NCBI RefSeq assembly: GCF_900010725.2
Contig: NZ_LR734855.1
Coordinates: forward strand, 93,151-157,150
Reading direction: 5' to 3'
DNA length: 64,000 nt
From: Planktothrix serta PCC 8927
GTDB taxonomy: Bacteria > Cyanobacteriota > Cyanobacteriia > Cyanobacteriales > Microcoleaceae
Of the stretch, positions 27,901 to 35,445 are shown piece after piece; the first letter of the stretch is position 1, and each line of letters starts with the position of its first letter. Under the pieces are notes generated by a model. The model was not told where the DNA came from. It did not search any database and saw nothing but the letters and a program-made list of their open reading frames with translations. The translations under genes and the position numbers were made by a program.

Positions 27901-28253
27901 ATACTTTGTTACAAGATCAACCAAGTCTTCTCTCTCAGATACTCGAAAGCGATGGCTTCTCAGAAACAGGGGCACAGCGAATTTATTCTGATCAGCTAAT
28001 AAATTATCTAGAAGATGCTGAACAAAATATGCTTGATGTTGACGGTAATGGAATCGTCGATCCTTCTTCTGATGGATTAATGACTTATGCCTATCTCCTT
28101 TTACAGGATCAACCTCAAGCTCTTCTTGATGGCGTATTGCAAAGCTTAATAGGATCTTCTGCACAGCGTACAACACCAGAAGAAATCAAGAACTTTTTGA
28201 ATTTGTATTACCCATCAAATTCAAATTTATCTGGTAGCACTTCTCTGATTTAA
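21960..28253 (+). CDS. PPC-domain array with internal clostripain (C11) peptidase and calcium-loop tail
   Basis: 2097 aa. Ten PPC (bacterial pre-peptidase C-terminal) beta domains run from residue 1 to ~1300, each marked by N-D-DWF-F and TYYA-V-G-YG motifs. A C11 clostripain-family peptidase follows at ~1310-1680 (begins DQWTIMVYIAGDNNL; catalytic H1428 in DHGGGRAGV and C1472 in DACLMALTE), then two more PPC domains. The tail has two dockerin/EF-hand-like loops (DIDGNGVANANSDG ~1962, DVDGNGIVDPSSDG ~2027) each leading into AYAYLLLQDQP-like helices. There is no signal peptide; export is likely by type I secretion. PPC domains usually flank secreted peptidases, so an extracellular protease or self-processing surface protein is inferred. 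GAGGA precedes the ATG. Confidence 0.9.
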   Translation: MPDLYEPNDSLSGATNLQPTSGALQIPNLSIDSYNEDWFKFQTTGNGSTTVGIDFDSALGDLDLRVLDIYGSILGSSTGVSNNETVNLSYLTAGTYYARVYGWNGASNPNYTLNLSTPAGAGTPTTDDPYEDNDFVGTGDLGSLQGYNPYYALVLQSNDEDWFQFQTPNTGTLNVRLDFLNSLGDLDFKLYNSAGEEVGSSATSGDVEQISIPNAAPGIYHAKVIGYNGVGNSNYTLTVDAPTATTVDDRYEQNDSLGGAAQLQLQNGQFSDNSLILAANDDDWFQFTVPQNPSPGSNISANLVNSIATLGLTLYDQNGNWVNSSYNFSNGYSNGATIPLDYLTPGTYYADVWGYSDYANPANPNAAPITYGLSINATSAGSGNNNGIADSLEEDDTRETATPISLGYYGNIANIQSNDPDWYRFDLPGNQDPSSNITINFQNSLGDLDFYLYDQNNSLVGSSTSGSNDTESIPLSGLGAGTYYAQVIGWAGATNPNYELTLNATTGGSTGTDDRYETNEQNVENDDRNGARLLELSNGQFSDNSLVANDDDWFQFTVPQNPIPGSNINIGFSNAQGNLDLYLYDENGYYVDASYNWWDGETIYLDSLPGGTYYAQVTGYGVVTNPNYSLNINAQGGITPPTTGSSDDQLENNNDLQTTATSLTPGQQTFNALRALDDDWYKFTLNSPAQASDYVSIDFQHNLGDLDLEVLTPTGQYLGSYGVSNTETISLRDQPAGDYYIHAYGYAGATNNYNLNVVTSTSSSPINNTGDDQFEENDTSDQATDLQTKLLSGESSFTDLKINSNDDDWFKFTTTQTGGLNDKITINSTQSGDLDLEVYDSNGQVVGGSYSFYANEEVSLAYLPAGEYKVKVYGYDGASNSNYSLSVTAPVTSSSTAGIQPDLRETNDTAETASLVSNTTKIENLNIHAANNQDWFKFNLTSQGLSSNQIVVDGFQHASGDIDVELYDATGTFLRSSGSVSNSENISLEGLLPGEYYVKVFGYGEDTNPRYDLTVNGSVGSGSVNPGVPQITADGYEDNDTFETASNFGTTRGGPPDQARVANAIQDQIDTDSNQFRPVNLEQNDEDWFKFKKTTAGNVDVRLTFEHDYGDVDLEVRDSNNQPIGQSQGTSDTETVSFNAAADGVYYVRAYGYQGASNPHYRLQITPTFGDGGSVEVTADQFEPGNDTQAGATVLRDLTSTQGNLSIDNANDVDWFQFTPAANSTENNQIFINYDSVANLTLELYDQAGNLLPDRPVVSQPNSGLASISLAGLTGDGTTPYYAKVSGATPSPYSLSLNAPETASVNPGTSTDQWTIMVYIAGDNNLGAAGLVDINEMESIGLPDNVNVVVQYDGAPTPPNGKPGYSPPGWEGTFRGVIQQDFNTSTVSSNLNSLGELNMGDPQTLTDFVQWGKNNYAAQNYAVVVWDHGGGRAGVAWDETSGNVNLSVNELTTAISNAGLGDKLQVLGLDACLMALTEQTWDLKDLTKVFVGAQNPEPGDGWDYAGWFQRLADGGGRLDAKQMGGAIVDSYGEFYRNRETQSAIDTSKLGDLQAKLDAFVDATANATESDWQAITQARSEATSFSEYTEDERDLGGFMQAIDNRLSNPIGDAARQVSEALQAAVIDQVDYSGASGLSIYLPPVNGSGYQSSYNGDNYNFAADTKWTQFLTAFASRDRSVASDRNQRISPDAAETTDLSGNITGNQNNNSASAAYYLGNLAGSEYTFSDLNLDTADDKDWYRFILSGDGTDANSISLDSDTTTGLTLELYKAGDNGSLAANPTAVTTGTESVSLAGQTAGTYFVKVAGNAANPEYSLKVNAPAAAISRGGEGITSDALEGNADNNIQAKAHDLGGLGPNDSLSIPGLNITSGDTDWYMITPTRIPERYPNAITINFDNAQGDLNLALYKADGTLIESSSTSDRNYESISFPPGSDPVYIKVFGKDGATTNPNYTLDVVRRELDIDGNGVANANSDGLSAYAYTLLQDQPSLLSQILESDGFSETGAQRIYSDQLINYLEDAEQNMLDVDGNGIVDPSSDGLMTYAYLLLQDQPQALLDGVLQSLIGSSAQRTTPEEIKNFLNLYYPSNSNLSGSTSLI

Positions 28254-28313
28254 CTGTAACTTATTGACTTCTGTAACGATTGTTTTCTTCTGATCAGATT
28301 TTGTTGACTTTTA

Positions 28314-28346
28314 AGATTAGGAAGCTAAAATTTAGCTTCCTAATCT
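28314..28346 (+). terminator. Strong hairpin after the PPC-peptidase gene
   Basis: A perfect inverted repeat, arms AGATTAGGAAGCTAAA and TTTAGCTTCCTAATCT around one base, 60 nt after the stop. The remaining 28347-28671 is AT-rich and gene-free, so promoters of the next gene probably lie there. Confidence 0.65.
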
Positions 28347-28671
28347 CTATAAATATAGAAACCAACATAACTATTAAAATAATATAAGTTTTCATTCTTT
28401 CGTAAGCCTAAATTCATGCCCTTAATGATACTTGAGACTGCTATGCAAATGTTGAATTTATTAAAAATTGTAATGAAACAAACTCTGGAATTCAAAATCT
28501 ATTTTGCTTAGAAAATTTATAATATACTTAATGTATTTTAATGTGAATTTTAAGTAAAATAACAATCTTGATTTTCAATCTTTGTAAAGGGTATAATTGG
28601 TTATGAAAACAAAGATTGGGTTGATTAAATCAATCTAATTAGCACTCTTTTGATAGAGTAAAGGAATGATT

Positions 28672-31221
28672 ATGGCTGAACAAATTTTTAGAGCCGGAAA
28701 TACTGAGGATCAACAACCAATTTCTCCTTATACCGCACAACCAGGTGAAACTATTACATTTGATGTAGTTTATGAAACTAAAGATGATAATGGAGAAATT
28801 CCAGCACCAGGAGGCGAAGAACTTAAACCAATTCCCCTGTATGTAAATTTTGATTCTGATGAACTGACTTTAGTACCCGGCAGTGTCAGCTATCCTAATA
28901 CATACGGATCTTCACCATTACAACCTGCCCAAAATTTAGCAGTAAATAATGATACTGTAGACGAAAACCCGGATCAAGACTTAGATACTAATGCCTACAT
29001 TTTTGCAACATGGATTAGTTTTTCTCAAAACTGGACAGGGCCAGGCTCACAACCTGCATCTTTACTTCGGTTATCTTTTAATGTTTTAGATGGGTTTGAT
29101 GGAAGTACAATTAACTTCACAACTATTCCCCAACAACAACAGGCTAATGCACCAGGATTTACATTTGCTCCTCAACCCCTACAAATTAATCTTTTAACAG
29201 ATATACCCCCGACAATTAGTGATATCACTAACCAAACTACTAATGAAGACATCGCAACGACAGCTATCCCCTTTATCATTGGAGATGATCAAACTCCTGT
29301 TGCTGACTTACAAGTCACATTTACTTCTAGCAATACCACTTTAGTTCCTGCTGCTAATATCGCTTTAGGAGGAAATGGGAGCGATCGCACGCTCACCGTT
29401 ACACCAGCCGCCAATCTAGCCGGAAGTTCAGATATTACCGTTACCGTCACCGATGGAAGCAATCAAGCGACATCGGACACCTTTACCCTAACGGTGAATC
29501 CGGTTAACGACCTGCCTACGATTACTGATATTACCAACCAAACCACCGCGCAAAACACAGTAACGGCAGCCATTCCCTTTACTATTGGGGATGTGGAAAC
29601 CCCTGTAGCTGACTTACAAGTAGCTGTAACATCGGATAATCCAACCTTAGTTCCCAATACTAATATTGCCTTGGGTGGGGCTGGAAGCGATCGCACCTTA
29701 ACCGTAACACCAGCAGATAATCAAAGTGGAACCGCTAATATCACCGTTACCGTCACCGATGCTGATGGTGGTATAGCCACAGATGTTTTTGCCCTAACCG
29801 TTGGAACTCCCAACCAACCCCCCACCGCCGATGCGGATACAGTTCAGGGTACACAAAATACCCCAGTTACGATTCCCGTCGCCACCTTATTAGACGGTGA
29901 TACCGATCCCGAAAACGATCCTCTCAGTATTACGGCAGTTAGCAACGCTCAAAACGGGACTGTAGCACTGCAAAACGGTAACGTCATCTTTACGCCAACG
30001 GCAGACTTTATCGGAAATGGTACCTTTGATTACAGTCTCAGTGATAGTATAAATCCCCCCGTCACCGGAAACGTTACTGTTGAAATTACTGCTACTACTC
30101 CAGCCGGAATTACTGTTACTCCTACCACTGGATTAACTACCAGTGAAGCAGGTACAACAGCTACCTTTACGGTGAAGTTAGACACTCAACCGACGGCAGA
30201 TGTAACGATTCCCGTTGCGAGTTCCAACACCGCAGAAGGAACAGCCGCTCCTACGAGCTTAGTCTTTACTGCTGCTAACTGGGATACCGCCCAAACCGTT
30301 ACGGTAACGGGTGTAGCTGATGGTATCGTTGATGCAAATCAAGCTTACACGATTCAACTGCAACCTGCTGTTAGTGACGATGCCAACTATACGGGCATAG
30401 ATGCGGAGGATGTCTCTGTTACTAATACCAATATTAATTTTCCTCCTCCTCCCGACACCACCACTACCACCACCACTACCACCGACACCACCACTACCAC
30501 CGACACTACCACCGACACCGATCCCACCACCACCACTACCACCAACCTACCAACCGATGAAATCGATACCTTGCAAGGTGGAGAGGGTGCAGATAAATTT
30601 GTCCTGACAGGTACTTCACCGACCCAACCTTCTAATCCTTCAGCCACAGACTTTACCGAAGATCAACCCAATCAACTCTTTGGGACTGAGAATAATGATG
30701 TGATTATCGGTAGTAGTGGGGATGAAACCTTACTCGGTTTCCAAGGTAATGACTTCCTAAATGGACAAGGAGGCGGGGATGAACTATTTGGAGGTGTAGA
30801 CAACGACACCCTCGTTGGTAGTAGTAGCGATCAACTCCTCTATGGCAACAAAAACAGTGACCTGCTCTTTGGTGGGGATGGTCAGGATACTCTCTATGGC
30901 GGTCAAGACGATGATACCCTGACTGGCGAAAGTGGCAATGACCTGGTGTTAGGAGATAAGGGAAATGATGTTCTCTATGGTGTGACTAACTTCAACTTCG
31001 GTTACACTCTGATTTCAGACTTCACCCCCAATCAAGACGTGATTCAACTCACAGGAAGTGCAGATAACTATCGTTTGACCGATGCACCCGCAGGTACAGG
31101 TATTGGCACCGGAATCGTCCGTATTGATGATCAAGGAAATCAGCAATATATTGGTGTGATTGAAGGAGTATTGATGTCACAAACGAGCTTAACGACTAGC
31201 AACTTCTTCCAATTTGTTTAA
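28672..31221 (+). CDS. Ig-like / Calx-beta / RTX calcium-binding secreted protein
   Basis: 849 aa from ATG 28672, chosen because AAGGA lies 6 nt upstream; an ATG at 28666 is too close to it. Residues ~1-180 are a cohesin-like or unassigned beta domain; ~180-375 hold two near-identical Ig-like domains (each DITNQTT...TVTVTD); ~380-470 a cadherin-like VCBS domain (TPTADFIGNGTFDYSLSD); ~475-585 a Calx-beta module like those of the giant gene at 1-6772; then a Thr/Asp-rich linker; then RTX nonapeptide repeats (GGDGQDTLYGGQDDDTLTG) at ~660-760. RTX repeats fold on calcium and carry type I secretion signals. Likely a secreted surface or matrix protein. It may be co-regulated with the upstream peptidase. 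Confidence 0.9.
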   Translation: MAEQIFRAGNTEDQQPISPYTAQPGETITFDVVYETKDDNGEIPAPGGEELKPIPLYVNFDSDELTLVPGSVSYPNTYGSSPLQPAQNLAVNNDTVDENPDQDLDTNAYIFATWISFSQNWTGPGSQPASLLRLSFNVLDGFDGSTINFTTIPQQQQANAPGFTFAPQPLQINLLTDIPPTISDITNQTTNEDIATTAIPFIIGDDQTPVADLQVTFTSSNTTLVPAANIALGGNGSDRTLTVTPAANLAGSSDITVTVTDGSNQATSDTFTLTVNPVNDLPTITDITNQTTAQNTVTAAIPFTIGDVETPVADLQVAVTSDNPTLVPNTNIALGGAGSDRTLTVTPADNQSGTANITVTVTDADGGIATDVFALTVGTPNQPPTADADTVQGTQNTPVTIPVATLLDGDTDPENDPLSITAVSNAQNGTVALQNGNVIFTPTADFIGNGTFDYSLSDSINPPVTGNVTVEITATTPAGITVTPTTGLTTSEAGTTATFTVKLDTQPTADVTIPVASSNTAEGTAAPTSLVFTAANWDTAQTVTVTGVADGIVDANQAYTIQLQPAVSDDANYTGIDAEDVSVTNTNINFPPPPDTTTTTTTTTDTTTTTDTTTDTDPTTTTTTNLPTDEIDTLQGGEGADKFVLTGTSPTQPSNPSATDFTEDQPNQLFGTENNDVIIGSSGDETLLGFQGNDFLNGQGGGDELFGGVDNDTLVGSSSDQLLYGNKNSDLLFGGDGQDTLYGGQDDDTLTGESGNDLVLGDKGNDVLYGVTNFNFGYTLISDFTPNQDVIQLTGSADNYRLTDAPAGTGIGTGIVRIDDQGNQQYIGVIEGVLMSQTSLTTSNFFQFV

Positions 31222-31235
31222 AAGTATCAATTACT

Positions 31236-31345
31236 CCCCCTTCCGAATAAAAACATTCTTCCTTTTCCCTCTCAAATAAAAACATTCTTCCTTTTCCCTC
31301 TCCTTGTAGGAGAGGGCAGGGAGAGGTGGAGAGGGCAGGGAGAGG
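31236..31345. repeat. Short direct duplications and terminator-like hairpin
   Basis: The 30-bp segment around AAAAACATTCTTCCTTTTCC occurs twice in tandem, followed by CCCTCTCC-TTGTA-GGAGAGGG, a hairpin that probably ends transcription of the RTX gene, and then two copies of GGAGAGGGCAGGGAGAGGTGG-type sequence. No gene lies in 31222-31479. Confidence 0.65.
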
Positions 31346-31479
31346 TGGGAAGGGGGCTGGGGGGTTAGGTCATACAATTTACCAAACTTCCCAACAATCC
31401 CGTAGGGTGGGTTTTGCCCATCATCTCCCCCATTAAGGTTAAATATAAAGAAGGTGATGGGAGTCGGCTATCCGACTAA

Positions 31480-32265
31480 TTAGTTTTCTATTTCCGGTTC
31501 AAAGAATAAATCTTCAGCTTGTTCCGAAGCGGGAGAAATCACACAATTAACAACATTACTAACAACACAAACAATAGGGGCTAAATCAGTTCCTTGTAAA
31601 ACCGATCCTTTTAATACAGTTTGAGATAATTCCGCCCGATCTACATTAGTATCAGCTAGAATTGTAGCGGTTAAATTAGCACTTTCTAAATTTGTACGAT
31701 CCAAATTAGCTCTCCGTAAATCCGCACCTAAAAGATTCGCACGGGTGAGATTTGCTGCTTCTAAATCGCTATTAAATAGAAACGCTTGACGCAAATCAGC
31801 ATTTTCTAAATTAGCTTGATTAAGATAGGATTCACTCAGATTTGCATTAACTAAACTGGCATCTCTTAAATCGGCTTTAATCAAATTGACCTGAGATAAA
31901 TCCGCTTGGGATAAATCCGCTTCTCTTAAATCTGCCCGTTCTAAGATAGTATTTCTTAAATTAGCATCAAATAAATTAGCATCCGCTAAATTAGCCTGGG
32001 TTAAATCGGCATCATATAAATTGGCTTGATTCAAATTAGCGCTGCGAAGATCAACGCCCCTTAAATTTGCTCCTTGGAGTTGCGCTTTAAATAAATGAGC
32101 CCCTCGTAAATCAAACTGTTGCAAATTTGCTCCTCTTAAATCACACTCAGGACAACGATTTGTTGTTCTTAATCGTTGTAAATCCGATTCATTTTCCGCT
32201 TGAGCGACTGTGGCAAATCCTAGTGTAGATAGAATTACAGAGAATGCTAAGGTTTTAAAGTTCAT
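31480..32265 (-). CDS. Exported pentapeptide-repeat protein
   Basis: 261 aa from ATG 32265 (MNFKTLAFSVILSTLGF, a signal peptide with AQA cleavage near residue 24); an in-frame upstream ATG would bury it. Residues ~40-235 are continuous A(D/N)LxX pentapeptide repeats (for example ANLRGVDLRSANLNQANLYD), which fold as a right-handed quadrilateral beta helix. A CPEC pair precedes the repeats and a second Cys pair follows near the C-terminus, which ends acidic. Cyanobacteria have many such proteins, most of unknown function; this one should lie in the periplasm or lumen. Confidence 0.88.
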   Translation of the reverse strand: MNFKTLAFSVILSTLGFATVAQAENESDLQRLRTTNRCPECDLRGANLQQFDLRGAHLFKAQLQGANLRGVDLRSANLNQANLYDADLTQANLADANLFDANLRNTILERADLREADLSQADLSQVNLIKADLRDASLVNANLSESYLNQANLENADLRQAFLFNSDLEAANLTRANLLGADLRRANLDRTNLESANLTATILADTNVDRAELSQTVLKGSVLQGTDLAPIVCVVSNVVNCVISPASEQAEDLFFEPEIEN

Positions 32266-32274
32266 ATAAATCTC

Positions 32275-32836
32275 ATGGGAGTGTGGAAACTCAGCGTCTT
32301 CAGACCTGAGAGGAAACACGACTCAGGGGAATTTATTCCCCGTGAATATTGGATTGGGAACCGACAAAAATTTTTGTATTTGCCGATTCCCGGTTTTTTT
32401 GGGATTTCTCCCACTCCTATTGCTAGGGTAATGTTAGCTTCGCCAATGTTATCGGTCGGTAACTATCTCGGTCATCACTGTCTTACCCCTCGTAAAACTG
32501 TTTAACTTTTAAGTTCCAGAGCAACGGACTAGCTTCGCATCCATTGGTGGGTCTTTAACACTTGCCGATAACGTAGTCAATTAAGACTTAGGCTGGTCAA
32601 CTATCCAAAGTTAGAGGCATGAAGCCCCGTCTCTTTAGAGCGGGGTGCTGACTCCATTTTTTTAGTATTATTGCTCAACCCGTTAAAATCCTACGGGTTA
32701 GCAATGGGTTAAGCATTTGCCCAAATTTTATCACAGACAGCAGGAGTGGCAAGAGCTTTTTGGCTGAATCATTGTCATTTTAGAAAATCGGAGTAAAATT
32801 AGACTGGAATTAACGTAAATTTTTTCAGGGGAAATT
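32275..32836. other. Gene-free stretch with a solo IS200/605-like end
   Basis: The plus-strand frame here has no family features. At 32621-32655, GAAGCCCCGTCTCTTTAGAGCGGGG followed by TGCTGAC resembles the hairpin that ends tnpB elements (compare 11677 and 45564). A GGGGAATTTATTCCCC hairpin lies near 32328. A small non-autonomous or deleted IS between the two is possible. No transposase remains. Confidence 0.4.
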
Positions 32837-33226
32837 ATGGACAACGAAATCTATGAGTTTAATGAATCCCAGAATCAACTGATTTTGGATTTGTCTAAAA
32901 AAATGCTGTTTGTGAGTTACTTTCTGATTGCGAGTGGAGTATTGGGGGCTATTACGGGATTAATCACAATTTTACAAGGAGGATTTGGTGGGATAGTTCA
33001 AGGAGTCGTTTTATTAGTAACGGGGATTTGGACAATTAATGCTTCAAAAGCCTTTAAATTAATTGTAGAAACCCAAGGCAATGATATTGAAAATTTGATG
33101 GGTGCTTTAGGACAACTTCGCAAACTTTATACCCTGCAATATTGGCTATTTTTTATTAGTTTAATCTTTTTGGCAATTGCTGTGATTGTGATTGTTATAT
33201 TTGGTATTGCAGCAGGTGGAAGTTAA
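32837..33226 (+). CDS. Small integral membrane protein of unknown function
   Basis: 129 aa. A charged N-terminus (MDNEIYEFNESQNQLILDLSKK) is followed by two close membrane segments (about residues 24-45 and 49-72, glycine-rich), a soluble amphipathic stretch (NASKAFKLIVETQGNDIENLMGAL) and a third helix near the C-terminus (~100-126). Layout resembles small DUF5362-type membrane proteins, but that is only an impression. GGGGAAA precedes the ATG. It stands alone between the IS-end-like sequence and the acyltransferase-like gene. Confidence 0.65.
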   Translation: MDNEIYEFNESQNQLILDLSKKMLFVSYFLIASGVLGAITGLITILQGGFGGIVQGVVLLVTGIWTINASKAFKLIVETQGNDIENLMGALGQLRKLYTLQYWLFFISLIFLAIAVIVIVIFGIAAGGS

Positions 33227-33428
33227 TCTAATTTCATCAATTTGAAATCAAATTTCATCCTTAACCCCCCTTTAAGTTTTTTTCTGATATAACGAATTAC
33301 TGAGCTAAATATTCTATTAATATTTTTGAAAAATATTAGGCTAATTCTGCCATAAGAAAAGTTAATAAAAAGGGGTATTATTGATGATTTACCATCAGTT
33401 ATAGGTTAAAAATAGACAGTTCACTCTA

Positions 33429-34868
33429 ATGAGATTAGCCGCTCAATATCGATCAAATTTGAAACGAATTGATGCCTTAGATGCGTTACGAGGACTTGCG
33501 GTTTTAGCAATGGTATTATCCGGTGTAATTCCCTTTAATGGAACCTTACCTCCTTGGATGTATCACGCTCAATTTCCGCCCCCAACCCATCAATTTAACC
33601 CGAAAATAGCCGGACTAACTTGGGTTGATTTAGTCTTTCCGATCTTTATTTTTTCATTAGGAACTGCTATTCCTTTAGCCTTATCTCGGCGTTTATCTCA
33701 AGGATGGACAAATCTTGAAATCAGTTTAGGAATAGTAAAACGGGGATTTTTATTAGGAACTTTTGCGATTGTTTTACAACATTTCCGTCCAACGGTGATT
33801 AATCCTGAAGCAAGTTCTGAAAAATGGCAACTTGCTTTAATCGGATTTGCTATATTATTTTTAATGTTTGTTCAGTTACCCAGGGTTATTCCTAAATGGA
33901 TTAATTTAGCTATGAATTTAATCGGTTGGGGGGCTGCGATCGCAATTTTAACTCAAATTCAATATCCCCATAATGCCAAATTGCCTGAATTTTCTCTCTA
34001 TCGAAGTGATATTATTTTATTGGTATTAACAAATATTATTATTTTTACTTCTTTTATTTGGTTATTTACACGCCATCATCCCCAATTTAGAGCGGGGTTG
34101 CTGGCGGTTTTATTCGCCTTAATGTTATCGAAATCAGCCGGAGGATGGATGAGCGATCTGTTATCTATTTCTCCTATTCCTTGGTTATATCGATTTGAAT
34201 ATTTAAAATATTTATTTATTGCTATCCCAGGAACCTTAATTGGGGATGAAATCGTCAGTTATACCCAAATTAATGATGAATATATCCCTAAAACTTGGAA
34301 CCGATTTCGCCTAGGAGGAATTGTGATTTTAATGGTGCTAATCATTTTAAATTTAGTCATCGGTTTACAATCTCGTTTACTCCCCCAAACCACCGGAATT
34401 AGTTTAATTTTATTAATTTTAAGCTATCGCTTACTCAAAGACCCTAGCCATCCCTTAGAAGAGTTACTTTATCAAATGTATCAATGGGGAATTTATGGGT
34501 TAATTTTAGGATTAGCCTTTGAACCTTATCAAGGAGGAATTAAAAAAGATCCTACAACAATGAGTTATTTTTTTATAACATTGGCGATCGCAATTTTCCT
34601 ATTAATTATCTTAACCATTCTCATCGATAGTTTTGATCAAACCCTTTGGTTTCAGTTATTCATCGATACGGGTAAAAATCCCATGATTGGTTATTTAGCC
34701 TTTGCCAATTTGTTATGGCCTATTTTAGAGTTAAACGGTTGGACTCCTAAAATTGAAGCCTTAACAAATACCCCTTTTCTGGGATTTTTGAGAGGATTAT
34801 CCTATACTTTAATGATAGCATTATTTGTCAGTTTATGCACCCGGTTAAAATTATTTTGGAAAACCTAA
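33429..34868 (+). CDS. DUF5009 / COG4299-type membrane acyltransferase-like protein
   Basis: 479 aa with about 11-12 hydrophobic helices. The start has RIDALDALRGLAVLAMVLSG and soon WVDLVFPIFIFSLGTAIPLA, the signature of the heparan-alpha-glucosaminide N-acetyltransferase-like (COG4299/DUF5009) group. Members are thought to move acyl groups across a membrane onto sugars, but the bacterial substrate is not known. The end has NPMIGYLAFANLLWPI, also typical. cobU starts 4 bp after its stop, so both are probably co-transcribed, although no functional link is evident. Confidence 0.75.
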   Translation: MRLAAQYRSNLKRIDALDALRGLAVLAMVLSGVIPFNGTLPPWMYHAQFPPPTHQFNPKIAGLTWVDLVFPIFIFSLGTAIPLALSRRLSQGWTNLEISLGIVKRGFLLGTFAIVLQHFRPTVINPEASSEKWQLALIGFAILFLMFVQLPRVIPKWINLAMNLIGWGAAIAILTQIQYPHNAKLPEFSLYRSDIILLVLTNIIIFTSFIWLFTRHHPQFRAGLLAVLFALMLSKSAGGWMSDLLSISPIPWLYRFEYLKYLFIAIPGTLIGDEIVSYTQINDEYIPKTWNRFRLGGIVILMVLIILNLVIGLQSRLLPQTTGISLILLILSYRLLKDPSHPLEELLYQMYQWGIYGLILGLAFEPYQGGIKKDPTTMSYFFITLAIAIFLLIILTILIDSFDQTLWFQLFIDTGKNPMIGYLAFANLLWPILELNGWTPKIEALTNTPFLGFLRGLSYTLMIALFVSLCTRLKLFWKT

Positions 34869-34872
34869 TTTT

Positions 34873-35439
34873 ATGATAATTTCTGCTCAATTAACTGTCG
34901 TGACTGGCCCAGCCCGTTCAGGAAAAAGTGAATGGGCGGAAGCCTTAGCAATACAGTCTAAAAAACAAGTAATTTATATTGCGACATCTCAACGTGATCC
35001 AACGGATCAGGAGTGGGAAATTCGGCTTCAAAAACATCAGAAACGCCGTCCGATCAACTGGAAAATCTTAGAAGTTCCTGTAGAATTAACGACAACATTA
35101 CAAACTCTATCCTGTCAAGATAATTGTATCCTTGTAGATTCATTAGGAACGTGGTTAGCTAATCTTCTGGATCAAGATGAAATCACCTGGGAAAATACTC
35201 AAGATCAATTGTTACAAACCTTGGATCAAATCCCAGGAAATATCATTTTAGTCGCAGAAGAAACGGGATGGGGAATTGTTCCCGCTTATCCTATGGGTCG
35301 AAGCTTCCGCGATCGCTTAGGGGCGTTAGTTCGTCATTTAGGGGCGATCGCCAACTGCGTTTATCTGGTGACAGGCGGTTATGTTTTGAATCTGACAGAA
35401 TTAGGTTCGCCGTTAAAGTCAGAATTGCCAAAAACCTGA
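34873..35439 (+). CDS. cobU: Adenosylcobinamide kinase / adenosylcobinamide-phosphate guanylyltransferase
   Basis: 188 aa. P-loop GPARSGKS at residues 12-19, YIATSQRDPTDQEWEIRLQKHQKRRP (the strand and loop with the guanylylated His region), LVDSLGTWLANLL, and the conserved VAEETGWGIVPAYPMGRSFRDRLG near residue 130. These are CobU/CobP hallmarks. The enzyme phosphorylates adenosylcobinamide and transfers GMP to it in the nucleotide-loop assembly of cobalamin or pseudocobalamin. Other cob genes are not nearby, as is common in cyanobacteria. The downstream gene starts 6 bp after the stop. Confidence 0.93.
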   Translation: MIISAQLTVVTGPARSGKSEWAEALAIQSKKQVIYIATSQRDPTDQEWEIRLQKHQKRRPINWKILEVPVELTTTLQTLSCQDNCILVDSLGTWLANLLDQDEITWENTQDQLLQTLDQIPGNIILVAEETGWGIVPAYPMGRSFRDRLGALVRHLGAIANCVYLVTGGYVLNLTELGSPLKSELPKT

Positions 35440-35445
35440 TACCCT

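Noticed and set aside
30387-30647. Pro-rich plus-strand and Val-rich minus-strand frames
   Set aside because: Mirror translations of the ACC/CCA-rich Thr linker of the RTX protein.
32275-32505. 76-codon plus-strand frame
   Set aside because: Low-complexity translation of hairpin-containing intergenic DNA; no ribosome site or recognisable domain.
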